Origin: Nymphalis io
Taxonomy: Eukaryota > Arthropoda > Insecta > Lepidoptera > Nymphalidae
Reading direction: 5' to 3'
NCBI RefSeq assembly: GCF_905147045.1
Contig: NC_065894.1
Coordinates: forward strand, 6,485,501 to 6,549,500
Length of the DNA: 64,000 nucleotides
Shown: positions 23,389-35,439 of the stretch, one piece after another
Numbering within the stretch: the first letter of the stretch is position 1
How the letters are laid out: each line of letters begins with the position of its first letter
Position numbers and translations under genes: made by a program
Notes under the pieces: model-generated
Told to the model about the DNA's origin: nothing
The model's input: the letters and a program-made list of their open reading frames with translations, nothing else
Database searches by the model: none

Positions 23389-25033
23389 TAATCGCTTGTT
23401 TCATAGATACGGCACATTTTTATTCTAATATTTCGGAAAAATTTCTTAAATGGTTTTAAAAATATAATATATATGCAATAAAACCAAATGGTAGTTTCTG
23501 ATTTGGCTATCAATAAGTAAGAAATGCTTCTATGTTGAATACAGCATTTTGATTTGATTTAAAATTCAATCAAAATTCATCCAAAGAAACTATGACCTGT
23601 TTTTGTTTTTTCATAAAACATATAAGGTAACGTCACGTAAAAAATCGAATCACACATAGATCACCGCGAAAGTAAACACAGATGTAATCATGTTTATATT
23701 TTGACGTTATAACACTATTCTTCTGTTTCCATTCGGAAACCATTGAATTTAAGTGTATAAACCTCGTGTCTGTAATTACACTGGTTCACTCACCCTTCAT
23801 TACCGGGACACAACTACAACGTATTGCTGTATAAATAATCTACAATGAACTTTACCACCAATGAATCGAACGAACATTGATATCATTATAAATGAAATAT
23901 GAGCTAAAGATGAGATATGGAAACAACAAGTGTCAAATACAAATGTATTTATGGAGACAGAGGATTGTTTCGAAAATTTTATTAATATGTTTTCACTCAT
24001 ATTAAGGATGTTATAAGTGTAAAAACCTGACCGTTCCGTATTTGGCACTGGTTACAACCAAATCTTTATTTAGGTCGTCGTAGAGTATATTGTTATATTA
24101 TGTTTAAAATTATAGATATAGGATTATAAATGTCTGCAATAAATATATATATGTTTTAGAAGTAACTTTTTTATGAATTTATACTTTATCTGGAACTCAA
24201 GATAATGAAAAAGGCTACAGAAACCTGTGTATGGTTGAAGAAATACTATAACATGACTAGTATTTTGTCAAACTGTTCCCAAGCTCACGTCGATCTCATT
24301 AATAGTAATGTCCTCATTTGAATGGAAGCAGCAACTAAGATTACTGCTACCTATCTATTATATCATACATATCTTGTGGATACATGATATGAATGACACA
24401 TCAGCTGGTAGATTTTAGAATTTATCGTGTACTAGCAATACACATTGTGTAATGACGCCATAATTAATTACAAATTGCTGTAATTGTGTATTTTGAAACT
24501 AAAAAGAGTTTCGTCAAAATTACAGCTATTGTATATTTTAGATAAAACAACTTTCGTTTTTGTTTTATTTTTTCAAATCTTCGAATTTTGTTTTTGAGAT
24601 CATTCAATATAATATTTCTGCAAATGCGGTGTGATTAATATAATAAGCGGGGTTTTTTACGTTTATTTACGGGCTGTGAAGTACGAATTAATTCAGTTTT
24701 TATATTAAATGGATTTCATATATTATAAAGAAAAAACTACTATCATTTTTGTATAACAAGGAAGTAGCTAGAAACATACATAAATCTGTTATGATTAAGC
24801 TTCAAGGATGTGACTCGTCATTTAATCTAGTGATTTCTAGTCACGGTTTTATTAACATTTTAATTCATGAACTCCATGTATATATATTACTTAATAAATT
24901 ATATATAAAAAATAAGCTAGAAGCTATAATTGACAGATTTATAATTATAATAACAATATATTATGCAAAAAAATAAATATACGTAAAAATAGTAAATCAC
25001 GTAGAACTATAGAACATGACGAATGAGACATAC
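23389..25033. other. AT-rich stretch with a family A fragment
   Basis: At about 23760-23835 a diverged piece of family A is visible (GTGTCTGTAATTACACTGG, then ACTCACCCTTCA, then GTATTGCTGT). The remainder is AT-rich with no gene. The frames at 23316-23513, 23800-24048 and 24749-24976 show no domain. Confidence 0.55.
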
Positions 25034-25350
25034 AAACTGGTGGTAGGGCTTTACTGGTGGTAGGGCTTTGTGCAAGCTCGTCTGGGTAGGTACCACCCAC
25101 TCATCAGATATTCTACCGCAAAACAGCAATACTTGATATTGTTGTGTTCCGGTTTGAAGGGTGAGTGAGCCAGTGTAATTACAGGCACAAGGGACATAAA
25201 ATCTTAGTTCCCAAGGTTGGTGGCGCATTGTCTATAAGCGATGGTTGACATTTCTTAGAATGCCAATGTCTAAGGGCGTTTGGTGACCACTTACCATCAG
25301 GTGGCCCATATGCTCGTCCACCTTCCTATTCTATAAAAAAAAAAAAAACA
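25034..25350 (-). repeat. SINE family A, near full-length with duplicated 5' end
   Basis: Family A from CTGGTGGTAGGGCTTT to TATTCTATA plus a 13-base A-run. The first 18 bases occur twice in a row (ACTGGTGGTAGGGCTTT from about 25036 and again at about 25053), a small tandem duplication at the 5' end. It shares an internal deletion with the 17.2-kb copy. The 73-codon minus frame is the same repeat-derived peptide seen in the other copies. The strand label uses the same convention as the 22.7-kb copy. Confidence 0.85.
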
Positions 25351-25871
25351 AAAAGCTTTTATATGTTGTAACTTGACATATGGATTTAAATATAGGGTTC
25401 TAAATAACTCGGTTTATAGTTATTGTTTCACGACACTGATTTATTTCTTTCTGATATTCTTGATTTGACATTAAAAAAGAAGACACTGTATTGTTTAAGT
25501 AATCATTCGCTAAAGAACGTTTATAAGTAAGGCCGATAAAGCGATATACTTATAGTTACCACTATATATTTTTTTTCTTACAAATAAATTTTTGAATATT
25601 GAATATCTGTACTTTCTAAACCAGACAGTAATTATACGCTGGTAATGTATTGTCTGAAGAATAATACGTCTTTAGAACAACAATGGATTTAAACATGAGT
25701 CATGTAATGCACTTCATTGTAATTGCAAAATCACGCGATATATGTAGTATGTCCCGACAAACCCTAATTAAAAACGGTGACACTTTAAATGAACGACAGT
25801 TTCATAACGTAACGTATTTTTAAGATCTACAGAAACCATATTTAGTAAAAGTAAAGTAACACATTGTATAT
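25351..25871. other. AT-rich non-coding stretch
   Basis: Nothing recognised. Confidence 0.55.
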
Positions 25872-26075
25872 GGTTCTCCGATGAGCTAATGCCTCTCGTC
25901 AACGATGCGGCTCCTGTTGGGGTCGTTCATACACATGACAGATATCCATCCGACACATACATGTTTCCTTAAAAAGTTTTCCTTCATCGCAGAGCACGAA
26001 ATTATTTATAAACACAAATAAGCACGTAAAAACTTAGTAACTCTTCTTAGGATTTAAAGCACAATGATCGTCACT
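25872..26075 (-). repeat. SINE family B, diverged copy
   Basis: Family B order on the minus strand: AATGCCTCTC, then GATGCGGCTCCTG, ACATGTTTCCTTA, GTTTTCCTTCATC, AGCACGAAATTATTTATAA and ATAAGCACGTAAAA. It ends in a degraded head with ATGATCGTCA. Old and heavily mutated. Confidence 0.65.
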
Positions 26076-26640
26076 TGTCCGAAAACCTTATTTTTTTCAC
26101 TCAGAGTAAAAAGAATCATATAGAGGAACCGGGTTATGTGGGATTCTTACCCAATAAAACTATTGTGATGGCCATCCACAACATTAATCAGAGTTTGCGG
26201 GAACATCTAAGATACCGTTTGTGGTACATTGAAAGTATGTGTGTATATCTTATAGTACCATTTTTTTTGGGTGAAGGCAACCACTTGTAAGTGTGATGCA
26301 TGTACTAAGTGTATAATAATAAAATTAGTTAATCCACATTATCTTCATATATGCGAAAGTGTTGATTGTTCAGACTTTTGATAGAATATATAATTAAATA
26401 AATTCAAGATTGAATTTAGTATGATGACATATTTCCAAAATCAAATTTAATTTGCTGGGTATTATAACCAAAATAATGTTATATTATAAATAAATATATA
26501 TTAATCAAGAACTGTTTATAGTGCATAATGTAGCAGAGCCATTAGCAAATCACATGGAATATGTAAATTTCAGGTTTGTTTATATTTAGCCCTTCTTCGA
26601 TTGGAATAGGCTTTAGATAGAGTCACAGATAACATAATGT
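26076..26640. other. Non-coding stretch
   Basis: A complex patch at 26110-26240, including GTGATGGCCATCCACA, has a 71-codon frame but no recognised domain. The rest is AT-rich. Confidence 0.45.
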
Positions 26641-26680
26641 ATAACTTAAGTAATGTTAGCTTTGACATTACTTAAGTTAT
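26641..26680. repeat. Perfect 16-bp hairpin
   Basis: ATAACTTAAGTAATGT at 26641-26656 and its exact reverse complement at 26665-26680 enclose an 8-nt loop. Beyond the stem the flanks pair poorly, so it is less miRNA-like than the 23.3-kb hairpin. Confidence 0.85.
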
Positions 26681-28589
26681 AGTTATTTTTATATATCTAT
26701 ATAAAAATGATTTTTGTATAAGTATATCTGTTTGATAATATAATAATAATTGATTGAAGACACCTTTGGAACGATCACCATGAAAGTTAGTACATATTTA
26801 TATTTCCGCGCGGTTTTTATTTATACACTTTGTTGGCGCAGAAGCATAAACTTATCTTCCGTTCAACCGATCGCCTCAATTGATGTATATGTATTAGTCA
26901 TTATTTGTATATATACACAAACAGGACGACTTATGCCGGGTTTTTCTATATCAGTTTAAAAAATAATATTTTCTTTAAATAATAATATCCTATGCGTTCC
27001 TCAACTATTCATCCAATTGAGTTGACAGTTCACAGGTGTTGGTGCCACTTGTGTAAAATTTTCTGGCATAATATCATAAACACAGGGTAATTGTAAAAAA
27101 TATATATTTAGAATCATTGCTGCGCCATACGTAATAAATAGCAATATAATAATAAAAAAAATGATATTTATTTGTAGTGCAGTAAATATTATAAGATACC
27201 CATCAAAAACATAAATGTGAAATGAGAGCCAAGTTCAATATTATGATATATGCCTTCAATGACAAAAGAAGTGGGATCTAATTGGGTGCCAAGTTCAACG
27301 ATCAGTCCTGAAATTTATTTATAACAACGAAAAATATTTTATAACAACTTAAAATATAATTTCTTCTTATAACTTAGTATAATATATTGAAGCCTAAGTC
27401 TGACTTGACTAGTTCTCATACACCAATTATTATTAAGTACCTACTAAAACAGTCATGGAAGAGCCCTATGTTCTATGGCTAGTTTCTACCAGCAAGCCTA
27501 ATTTTCGGAAGAGTAAAATAGGAACTCACAGCTTTAGTACTTGCGAAAGCTATAATATAATTCTTAGGCTTCCAAGGGTACAAAATAAAACAACACCCAT
27601 CAAGGTTTACTCCTGAGCCTATAAGAAAATCCGCCTTTGCCCATGCGAAGCAAATTCGACAACTCAACAAGTCAACTTCAAAAGTTTTGTATTGGTTACG
27701 TGTATTTTCAATTCAGAAGAATCTTTTATATTATATAGAAAATGAAAGAGTTGTGTAGCATCAAAGACAGTAATAACCGTAACTATACGATATTTTTGTA
27801 TATATTTACAATAAGTGAGTTTCTTTACTACAAACACAATTGACATTATACAATACATTCTAAGATTGACTGGGAAACCTAATTCTATCTTGATAATAAA
27901 AAATTTGGATAATAATATCTACATTAAGAGTCATAAAGATTTATTAAAGTATCTCATAAACATTTTAATTTTTGACTTATCTGTATCAAGATTAATTAAT
28001 TTTAGCTATTAAAGTATTTTACTTAAAGTAAACTTGGTCATGAAGCAGTTTTTATTTAGTTGTCATAAATATGATAATTAGTTGTTATTCGAATACGAAA
28101 AATGTATTGCGTATTTATATTGTTTACAAACACCGAATACCAATGTTTTTTTTCTGTCAATGTAGATATAAACATGCGTCCGGCTGCAAGTCACCTGTCT
28201 TAGTTTTAAAGAATACCAGTTTCCATGTCATACCAGAAAATATACTGATATAATTATATTAATTTTTATGTGTTCGTTAATAACAAGATGACTTTATATT
28301 AATATTGTTTTTACAATTTGAAGGACTGGGATGCCTACTTAATAAAAATATTTTAAATCTAATTTGTATGTATCACTTATGTAGCTTAAAAATCATCGTA
28401 GTTAGCGGAACGTGAAGAATTAATCTCAAAACAAGCGACCGAGTTGTGTAATAAAACGCAAGTTTTATTGTTAAGAAACAAAAATTTAATTATCATAAAA
28501 GCAACAGCCAATAACGAAACTTCGTGTTTCGGTTTATGTAAAAAAAAAAAAACATTTTTTATAAATTCCAAATTTAAATTGTAAAGTTG
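26681..28589. other. AT-rich non-coding stretch
   Basis: No gene recognised. A complex patch at 27480-27680 carries a 63-codon minus frame of no known family, and 27230-27315 has two GCCAAGTTCAA motifs about 65 bp apart. Both could be transposon remnants. Confidence 0.5.
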
Positions 28590-28830
28590 TCAACCAATCA
28601 ACTAGAACGTGACCCGTTTTTTTGTTATCGAAAAATTTTCGAGTCATCAAAGAGCAGTGGTTCGATAATAAATTTGCAACTTTACTTCCTGCTTTATATC
28701 GGGAACGAAGCTAATGTGACGTCATCAAGCACAATCTCTTTTCAAACTGGCTTAAATACATAACGGATGACGTATGCGTAATTTCTGCATGTGTGTGCGT
28801 TAATCTATGCAAGCTTCTGGGCGCAATACT
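28590..28830. promoter_or_regulatory. Candidate regulatory module with a perfect CRE
   Basis: Contains the full palindromic cAMP-response element TGACGTCA at 28717-28724 and a second TGACGTAT about 45 bp downstream. These sit in an island of mixed composition just upstream of the TATA and splice-donor signals at 28953-29023. CREB/ATF or bZIP binding is the known role of this motif; use here is inference. Confidence 0.35.
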
Positions 28831-28952
28831 ACTGCATCTATTAGTATTGCTTTGTAAAGTATATAATGTAATAATAATAATTATCTGTTGAGAAAATAGT
28901 TGAGAAAATGTATCGAATAGTTATCGTATCTCGATACTTAACTTATTTGAGA

Positions 28953-29023
28953 TATATAAGTTAGTTTAACTTTTCAAGTTCTATTATTATTGATAATCTA
29001 CGTTCCACTTGGGGAAGGTAAGC
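28953..29023 (+). promoter_or_regulatory. Candidate TATA promoter with a short first exon and splice donor
   Basis: TATATAAG lies at 28953-28960. About 57 bp downstream of it is GGGGAAG|GTAAGC, with intron start at 29018, a near-ideal splice donor. A transcript starting around 28983 would have a non-coding first exon of some 35 nt. I see no strong Inr. The CRE module sits just upstream. The combination is suggestive but either signal can occur by chance in AT-rich DNA. Confidence 0.25.
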
Positions 29024-29535
29024 GTTTAATAACTTTTTTGCTTAATAAACTATGACTTTTACTTTGATTATTTTATTAAATATACTGAAATTATAAGACC
29101 TTGATATTGTATGATTAAAAAAATAGTTTTCAAAATTATAAACTAATGTTTATAATTTAGATGATAACTTCGTCCACTGCGACGCTGCTTATCAAAAAAA
29201 AGTACAAATTAAAAAAAGCCTCGTTTATATTGTTTTTTGAAATTCGAAACGAAAATGTAGGGGCACATTCAATGTTATTTTTACTTTACTTTATTACGAA
29301 TAACATCCGACACCCCACACCTCGTTAAATACATTGTATACATAAATGCTCTGAATCCTTTGTTCAAATATCATTCGAAAGTTAATTTAGCTTTAATAAC
29401 CCAAACTTTCTTTGTTTGATTTTAATATACCGAGAAGTGACATGCTTACTCATTAATTCATGATAAATTCATTAGGGTAAGCGGACATTTGAAACTGTGC
29501 TGAGGTAAACTATAGATTAATAAGAATAGCACTAG
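29024..29535. other. AT-rich non-coding stretch
   Basis: Nothing recognised. Confidence 0.5.
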
Positions 29536-29700
29536 TATAAGATGTTTTGTCTGTAGTGATCAGTTCAGTGCTACTTCGGTAGGTCCCTAGTTAGTCGACA
29601 TCAGTACAGATTACTCGAGACTCAGTCCCAACCTTGAAAGTTAAATTGCAAGAAGCCGATAAACAAGCCCGGCTCGAGTTCCAGTACTGTGTTTATGTTA
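29536..29700 (+). promoter_or_regulatory. Candidate core promoter (TATA, Inr, DPE) and transcribed island
   Basis: TATAAG is at 29536-29541. The arthropod initiator TCAGTT is at 29560-29565, with its A (29562) 26 bp downstream of the TATA start. AGTTAG at 29589-29594 falls exactly at +28 to +33 and fits five of six DPE positions. From the initiator on, the sequence switches to a complex, G+C-richer island that ends around 29695. This is what a promoter plus non-coding first exon would look like. Not confirmed by any transcript. Confidence 0.35.
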
Positions 29701-30474
29701 ATTTATTTCATTATACGATTAACATATCTACAGTAAAGAACTAATTGGCAATTGTAAGAACGAATATTCATTTAATACAGGTACATGGTATACTTCTTAT
29801 GTATTATAAGTGGACGTGTTTTTCCTAGATGATTACAGAGAATGCTCGTTAAATAGACAAGAATGTCTCAAGACTATTTTGTTTTACTTATTTCTTATGC
29901 AATGAGGAAACTGATTGTAAATTTTTAATATACATGACTGTATTGACTCGTCGTGCAATTAAACTTTAAGCTGTTATATTTCCGTCTTTAAAAGTTACTG
30001 TGATTGTCGTCAATATATTGATGATTTTGTCTTCTTTTTTTGGTAGTAACATTTGCAAATCCTTTTCGAAACAGTTTACTCCGTGATATTTCAAGTTATT
30101 CTTGCATTTTCTTAGTCAGAAATGATATATGTCATAATATCATTTATAAAATAATATTTTATTATGATTCTATGGTATTATATGGGTATATAATTAATAT
30201 ATTAATAATACCTACTCATGGATAGTCGAGATTATAGTAAGAAAGTGCCATTAGCCCAATTAAAATTTAATGTATCTAGTACGCAAATAAATATTGATCA
30301 AAACTATGCCGAATTTAATCTACATTAATTATGTAAGTTAAAAAAACGGAATTGGATAACTAAATACATAACAGATTTTATTCAAAAGCGTATTATTAAT
30401 AATGCGATAGCGTAAAATTCGAATTTCGAAACGATTTAGACTTACAAAGTAATAGTACTAAACTAATTTTAGGG
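29701..30474. other. AT-rich non-coding stretch
   Basis: Nothing recognised; the 61-codon frame at 30040-30225 is featureless. Confidence 0.55.
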
Positions 30475-30680
30475 GCTGATTTGAATCGGAATGATGTGTG
30501 CTGTCGCAAGTGCCTAATTCAGTGAGAGGCGGTTACTCAACTGCCTGTTGCCAACAAGGAAGTGATGGTGTGGGGCAACTGGTAACTGACCTTGGTGAGC
30601 TCGCGTACCGCTTGCTCACTTGGTGACGCTCCGAATAGTTTTGCTTGCTCATCTGACTCGTTTCGTTACGAATGGAATGT
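30475..30680. promoter_or_regulatory. G+C-rich island with small inverted repeats
   Basis: About 200 bp of high complexity, with inverted pairs GTTGCC/GGCAAC and GTGAGC/GCTCAC. No open frame. Strong contrast to its flanks. Candidate enhancer or non-coding exon. Confidence 0.3.
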
Positions 30681-31131
30681 ATTATTTTAGCATATAACAG
30701 TTATCTATTACCAAGTTTAAACGAATAACGAAATTAAGGAAACGGTTATCCTAATACAAGTAATAAATATGTGAATTCCGAAATTTGTTGTACATTATTT
30801 TTAGCATTTATTATAAAAAAATTAAATACAGGGTAATTAAATTTATATCATACAATAGTTACTATGCACAACAAGGGGATAAATTTTCAAACGAAGGCGA
30901 TTTTAGTGTTTATAATATATTTAGTAGTAAAAAAATGTTATCAAGTATTATCTATAAATATTAGAATATTTACTAAATACGGTTTATGGTTATTGGAATG
31001 TAATTTTGTAAATTATAACGACCGCTGTTTTTATTTCTTATTAAGGATCAACACAATCTTCTTATTTATATTTAAAACCACTAAATCAAAATTGATACAA
31101 ACAGCATACAGCTTTTCATTGCTAATTAAAT
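30681..31131. other. AT-rich non-coding stretch
   Basis: Carries an 89-codon + frame at 30864-31133 made of I, F, Y, N, K and L codons, as expected from AT-rich DNA. Not considered a gene. Confidence 0.55.
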
Positions 31132-31325
31132 AGTAACAGCATGAAAATGTCCCACAGCTGGGCTAAGGCCTCCTCTCCTATTTGAGAAGAAGGTTTGAAG
31201 CTCATTCCAACTCGCTGCTTCGATGGAGGTACATATACACGTGGCAGAATTTTAGTGAAATTAGAAACATGCCTCACGATGTTTTCCTTTACCGCCGAGC
31301 ACGAGATGATTAACCACATTAAATT
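31132..31325 (-). repeat. SINE family B, 5'-truncated
   Basis: From GTAACAGCATGAAAATGTCC through GGGCTAAGGCCTCCTCTCC, CTCACGATGTTTTCCTTTAC and GAGCACGAGATGA. The tRNA head is missing. Overlapping frames at 31122-31383 are repeat by-products. Confidence 0.8.
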
Positions 31326-32971
31326 CACACTCTCAGATAAAGTTAAACTTCAGGTTAAGATTGGTAATTTTATTTATAAATAAACGTCCGACCCAATGTT
31401 TACTTCGTAAAAACTCATTAACCAAAGCTCATGGTTGTGTTGTATACGTTCAAATATTTGATTTAAAATCACGTAGTGTGAAACGGAGTGACATCACATT
31501 TTTGCAATACTCTGTGAATACTATGAAATTAATGTAACACGGCCGTTACGAATTTGAAATTTAGAACAGACTTATATGGTTGCGTCGGCGCTGAATAATT
31601 TCAACTGTCATTTATAAATGTCAATACTGATTTTCATATTCAGTTTGAGGAACCATAAAAATATCGACACCTTTACACTTACTAGAGTAAAAACAATCTT
31701 TTAAACATGACGATTTGACTATTCGGTTGCGCTATATTTACAGGAGAATTGGTAAAGGAGCGACTATATGTTCTAATAAGAAATAAAATACATTAGTTAC
31801 TATTCGTTATATATCTAGTTTCGAATAATTAAGTTACTTATTTGTTTTAATTTCAAAATTTATTTTGCAATACATTACTCTGCTACCAATTTACATAATA
31901 CTGTTGCAACTGAATAAATTTCCAACGATACGATCGATGTGTAGATAGCCACTTTGGAAAGCCGTATGCTATCATTTATGTGAAGAAAAACATGCTGCGC
32001 TTGATTTGAAAATTGTATACAATTTAGTGGTCTAACGAGACTGCACAATAGTGCCGATTGTTGCTTTAGGCTATCTTCGTAATGTCGTATCTTAAATGAT
32101 CGGAATACAACTTGTTCTGCAGCAGTGCATGTAAGGGAAGACGCGTATCGACAAAACTCATCGGGCTTAATTAAAAACAGCATTTTATTTAATGTATCGC
32201 AATACATACATATCGGTAAATTATAATTATTTCTTATATGTTGTCATTTATTCACACAAACCGAATAAATTCATCGAATTAATTTGTACTAGACGACTAA
32301 ATTTTTATTGTGTCATTCGAATAAAAAATTGTAATATTATTTTGATATATTTTTAGGTAATATTATCTTAACATATATATTAGTCAAGATGTCAACGCAA
32401 CATCTATCATATTTTACTATTTTGTATCCAACAATTTCCGATTTATGTTTGTGTTGATTATCTATGTCCTTAAATAAACTTTAAAGTGAGCCTTATCAAG
32501 TTATCGTCGTCAACTCGACACATTAAGCGTTCAGTATTTGCCTTGTGTGTTGATAAGCATGCGGGCTCAGCTAATCAATATTTCTTACCAGGCTATGTTT
32601 ACACCGTGAAGTCACATAAAACCGACTACGATAGAAATGAAACCAATATTTTATTACAGAGTTAAAACAGAAAAAATCGTTTTAGTTTTCGTAGTATTAG
32701 TTTGTTTTTAGTTTTTAGTTTAAATTAATACTTTCATTACTTGTAAACTTGACATAAAAATAATTATAGGTAAGCTTTGTAAAATCGTATAATTAAACAA
32801 TACACTTAAATAATTCAATATAATATTTTTAAGCTATTTAACATAAATATTAACTTAAAAATGCATGTACATAAATAAGACTTTGGTCTCTTGTCAAGTT
32901 ATATAACAAAAACATACGATGACACCGAATTAATTCTGTTTCATAAAACATAATCTAATCTACTGTAATCT
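31326..32971. other. Non-coding stretch including the longest open frame
   Basis: The longest frame in the window, 110 codons from ATG, lies at 31875-32207 on the minus strand. Its product has a mixed composition (about six cysteines, scattered charges), no signal peptide, no membrane segment I trust, and no family I recognise. One frame of this length is expected by chance in a window this size and composition. Listed as a minor possibility only. Confidence 0.5.
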
Positions 32972-32985
32972 ACACATACACCCAC

Positions 32986-33025
<40 letters not shown>

Positions 33026-33055
33026 ACACACACACACACACACACACCCACACCC

Positions 33056-33087
<32 letters not shown>

Positions 33088-33089
33088 AA
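32972..33089. repeat. (CA)n microsatellite with CCCACA interruptions
   Basis: About 115 bp of CA repeats with several CCCACA variants, indicating an old, imperfect array. It has Z-DNA-forming potential and is length-unstable. Confidence 0.97.
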
Positions 33090-33139
33090 GTAAAATTCAT
33101 TTTGATATAATGTTAGTTTACCTACTGATTGTGAGTTTT

Positions 33140-33312
33140 AGTATATAGTAAGATATTGTTTATTCTTTTTAAGAACATGGACAGAATTGTATGTTATGGA
33201 AGAGCGGGTCCTTCTGTCACGAGTATTATATTATACTCACTAGAGGGTCCCAACCTTTATTTGCTATGTACAACTTGATAAAGAATAAACTATTTTTTAA
33301 TTTTTTTTTTCA
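33140..33312 (+). repeat. Probable non-LTR retrotransposon 3' end
   Basis: A complex segment with GAACATGGACAGAATTG, GAGCGGGTCC and GAGGGTCCCAACC blocks, ending in GATAAAGAATAAACTATTTT. The AATAAA-like signal and low-complexity end fit a retroelement 3' untranslated region. I recall similar tails in Lepidoptera but cannot name the family. Confidence 0.35.
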
Positions 33313-34694
33313 TTTTCATTTCATTTTCATACGTTCTTGAAAAATCATAAATACCACTCAATAAATATTTATATAATATATTTTAAAAAAAATCAGTATT
33401 TTTCCAATTTTTCCTTTGTTCATATTTATTTGGAAAAAATAATCCAATTACAAAACCCTAAATTCGATCGACAATAATGTCAATTCACTATTCAATGTAC
33501 TACAGTTTGTTGTGTCAACAGTCAAGAGAGCATAGATAACTAAAATGTATATGTGTAAGACATGAAGTAAATTTTAAGCAAGTTATCTCTCAAATTTGAC
33601 CACAAGGTCTTACTCTTATAGCTACCAAAAAAAGAGTTTAAAAAATACAAATATTAATATTAAAAACCATTAAGGTTACAACTTTTTGAAATACATGGTC
33701 TACAGTAGAACAATAACGGTATGACCGTTAAGACTGCATAAAAAAGGTTGAAATGTATTTCTTTAATCTCAAATAATTCGATAGACAATATATGTGATTG
33801 CATTTATTTATTAAATCTCAACTGTTTTTAAAGTCGTAACATTATACTTATTATCTAAATAACCGTCATAAAAATATTCTTTTCAAAGATAAAAACTGTC
33901 CTTTGATCTTAAAAATTGGATCAGTTGTCTAATTGTATAAAAAATATTTAATTATTATTTGTATTGAATCACAAACTCAGGGCAAGGAAATAGACTATTT
34001 GAAAATATTTAAAATGTAAATAAAAGTTGATGTTTAAATAGTCCCCAAATTTCTATCCTTAGTTCTTTTATTACAAATTATTAGATAAAGAAATATAGAA
34101 CTATAAATAGCATCTATGATTTTGCAACTGTTTGTTAAATATTAAAATATTCTAAGGTTTCCAACTAATTTATTGTTGAAGGTTAAAGCTTCATACCTTC
34201 ACTTATTGTCAAGGCAAGCCCTTAGGATTACTAGAACTGAGAATTGATGGAATATTTCGTATTTATATTACAAGTGAATCGAAATTAAGTTCGCTATTCA
34301 TGTTGATTGCAATGACATTTGAGCTCCTATCTCTGACCCAAGATGACTAAGCGGTTATAAGAAAACTTGTTTAAGTAAAGATGTTACAGAGTAAGAAGAA
34401 GATGGTTATATACGACTCATGGCATAGGAAAGGGAGATAGTGTAATTTGGTAGATCCCTCCTCTTTTTAGTGGCAAGTGAGGGCAGAGCGCTCGAATTGA
34501 AAGTAAAAGTGAACGTTTTTCTGTTTTTAAATTTGTTAGAATCTTACCTTGATTTCCTTTATCGGACGATAGATTATTGTGACCATAATTTATGGAAACC
34601 GGATAGCCGTTGTATATTAATAAACTAATATAAACGTAACCGACAATCCTACTTAATTTAAACTAAAAGTATATTTACTATAAAATGAGTTAAA
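33313..34694. other. AT-rich non-coding stretch
   Basis: No gene or repeat identified. A purine-rich complex patch lies at 34365-34510. Confidence 0.55.
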
Positions 34695-34978
34695 TTCCTC
34701 ATTGGCTTAGTGGTTTCGAGGTCCTGGGTTCAATCCCCGAGTTCTCGGGTTACAGTATCAAGACATTAGCAGTATGACAGTAGCAGCTCGGAGTTTGTAA
34801 GGTATTATAAATTAAATTTCATTGCTTAAAAAAGCGCTTAAAGCCGTTGTGTTGAATTTGTTCTCCCATCGGATTGCGAGAGGGACGGAATAGATAGTGC
34901 GCTTGATTTTGTGTGCACACTTAAATATGTTCTTCGCACTTGGCCGAAATTAGCCTTGAAGATATCATCATCATCATA
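34695..34978 (+). repeat. SINE family C, diverged
   Basis: Shortened tRNA-like head (CCTCATTGGCTTAGTGG joined to GAGGTCCTGGGTTCAATCC), then a shrunken body and a GATATCATCATCATC tail. An internal deletion in the head removes the region between the A and B boxes. Confidence 0.8.
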
Positions 34979-35439
34979 TTATACGACTATTTGTTGGTTC
35001 GTAAAAGTGAGAATTTGAAGATCAACCATAAATATATATTATACTATACAAAACCTGTATCTTTTGTTACATAATGAAATACGATCTTGGAACGTGCGAA
35101 GCTCTTATAACCCGATACCCCATTTAATATGGATTTTTTTGTGGAATTAGCTTAAAATAAACCAGTTTCATAATTATAGCGAACAACATTTTCATTTATG
35201 TTTACTGTTTAAAATAACACGTACATAGACATTTATGAAATTTATTATGTTAAAATAGAATGATATACTTCATTCAGAAGGCTCTTACGAGATTTATTTA
35301 ACCGTAAGTTTACCGCTGGTTCAGGATGTGTCCGTATCCACACTGAAGCAGCTATCTCAGTATTTACTTGTTTCACTATCTTAATTAAAACTATGTACTT
35401 CTATGCTTCTATAATATTTTGATTGATTTTACTCAACGA
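34979..35439. other. AT-rich non-coding stretch
   Basis: Nothing recognised. Confidence 0.5.

Noticed and set aside
24594..24615. bantam-like word TGAGATCATT
   Set aside because: Only the first ten bases match the bantam miRNA as I remember it and no hairpin surrounds it.
17284..25228. The same roughly 60-residue peptide encoded at 17284-17472 (+), 22628-22876 (-) and 25007-25228 (-)
   Set aside because: All three frames lie inside copies of SINE family A. The identity reflects the repeat; diverged copies have lost the frame.
30864..31133. 89-codon open frame
   Set aside because: Low-complexity AT-driven composition that ends at a SINE boundary.
31875..32207. 110-codon open frame on the minus strand, the longest in the window
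   Set aside because: By a rough estimate from base composition, about one ATG-led frame of this length is expected by chance in 64 kb read on both strands. No domain, signal or splice context supports it.
32972..33089. A repeat array that might be CRISPR or satellite-like
   Set aside because: It is a simple CA microsatellite with CCCACA variants; no spacers.
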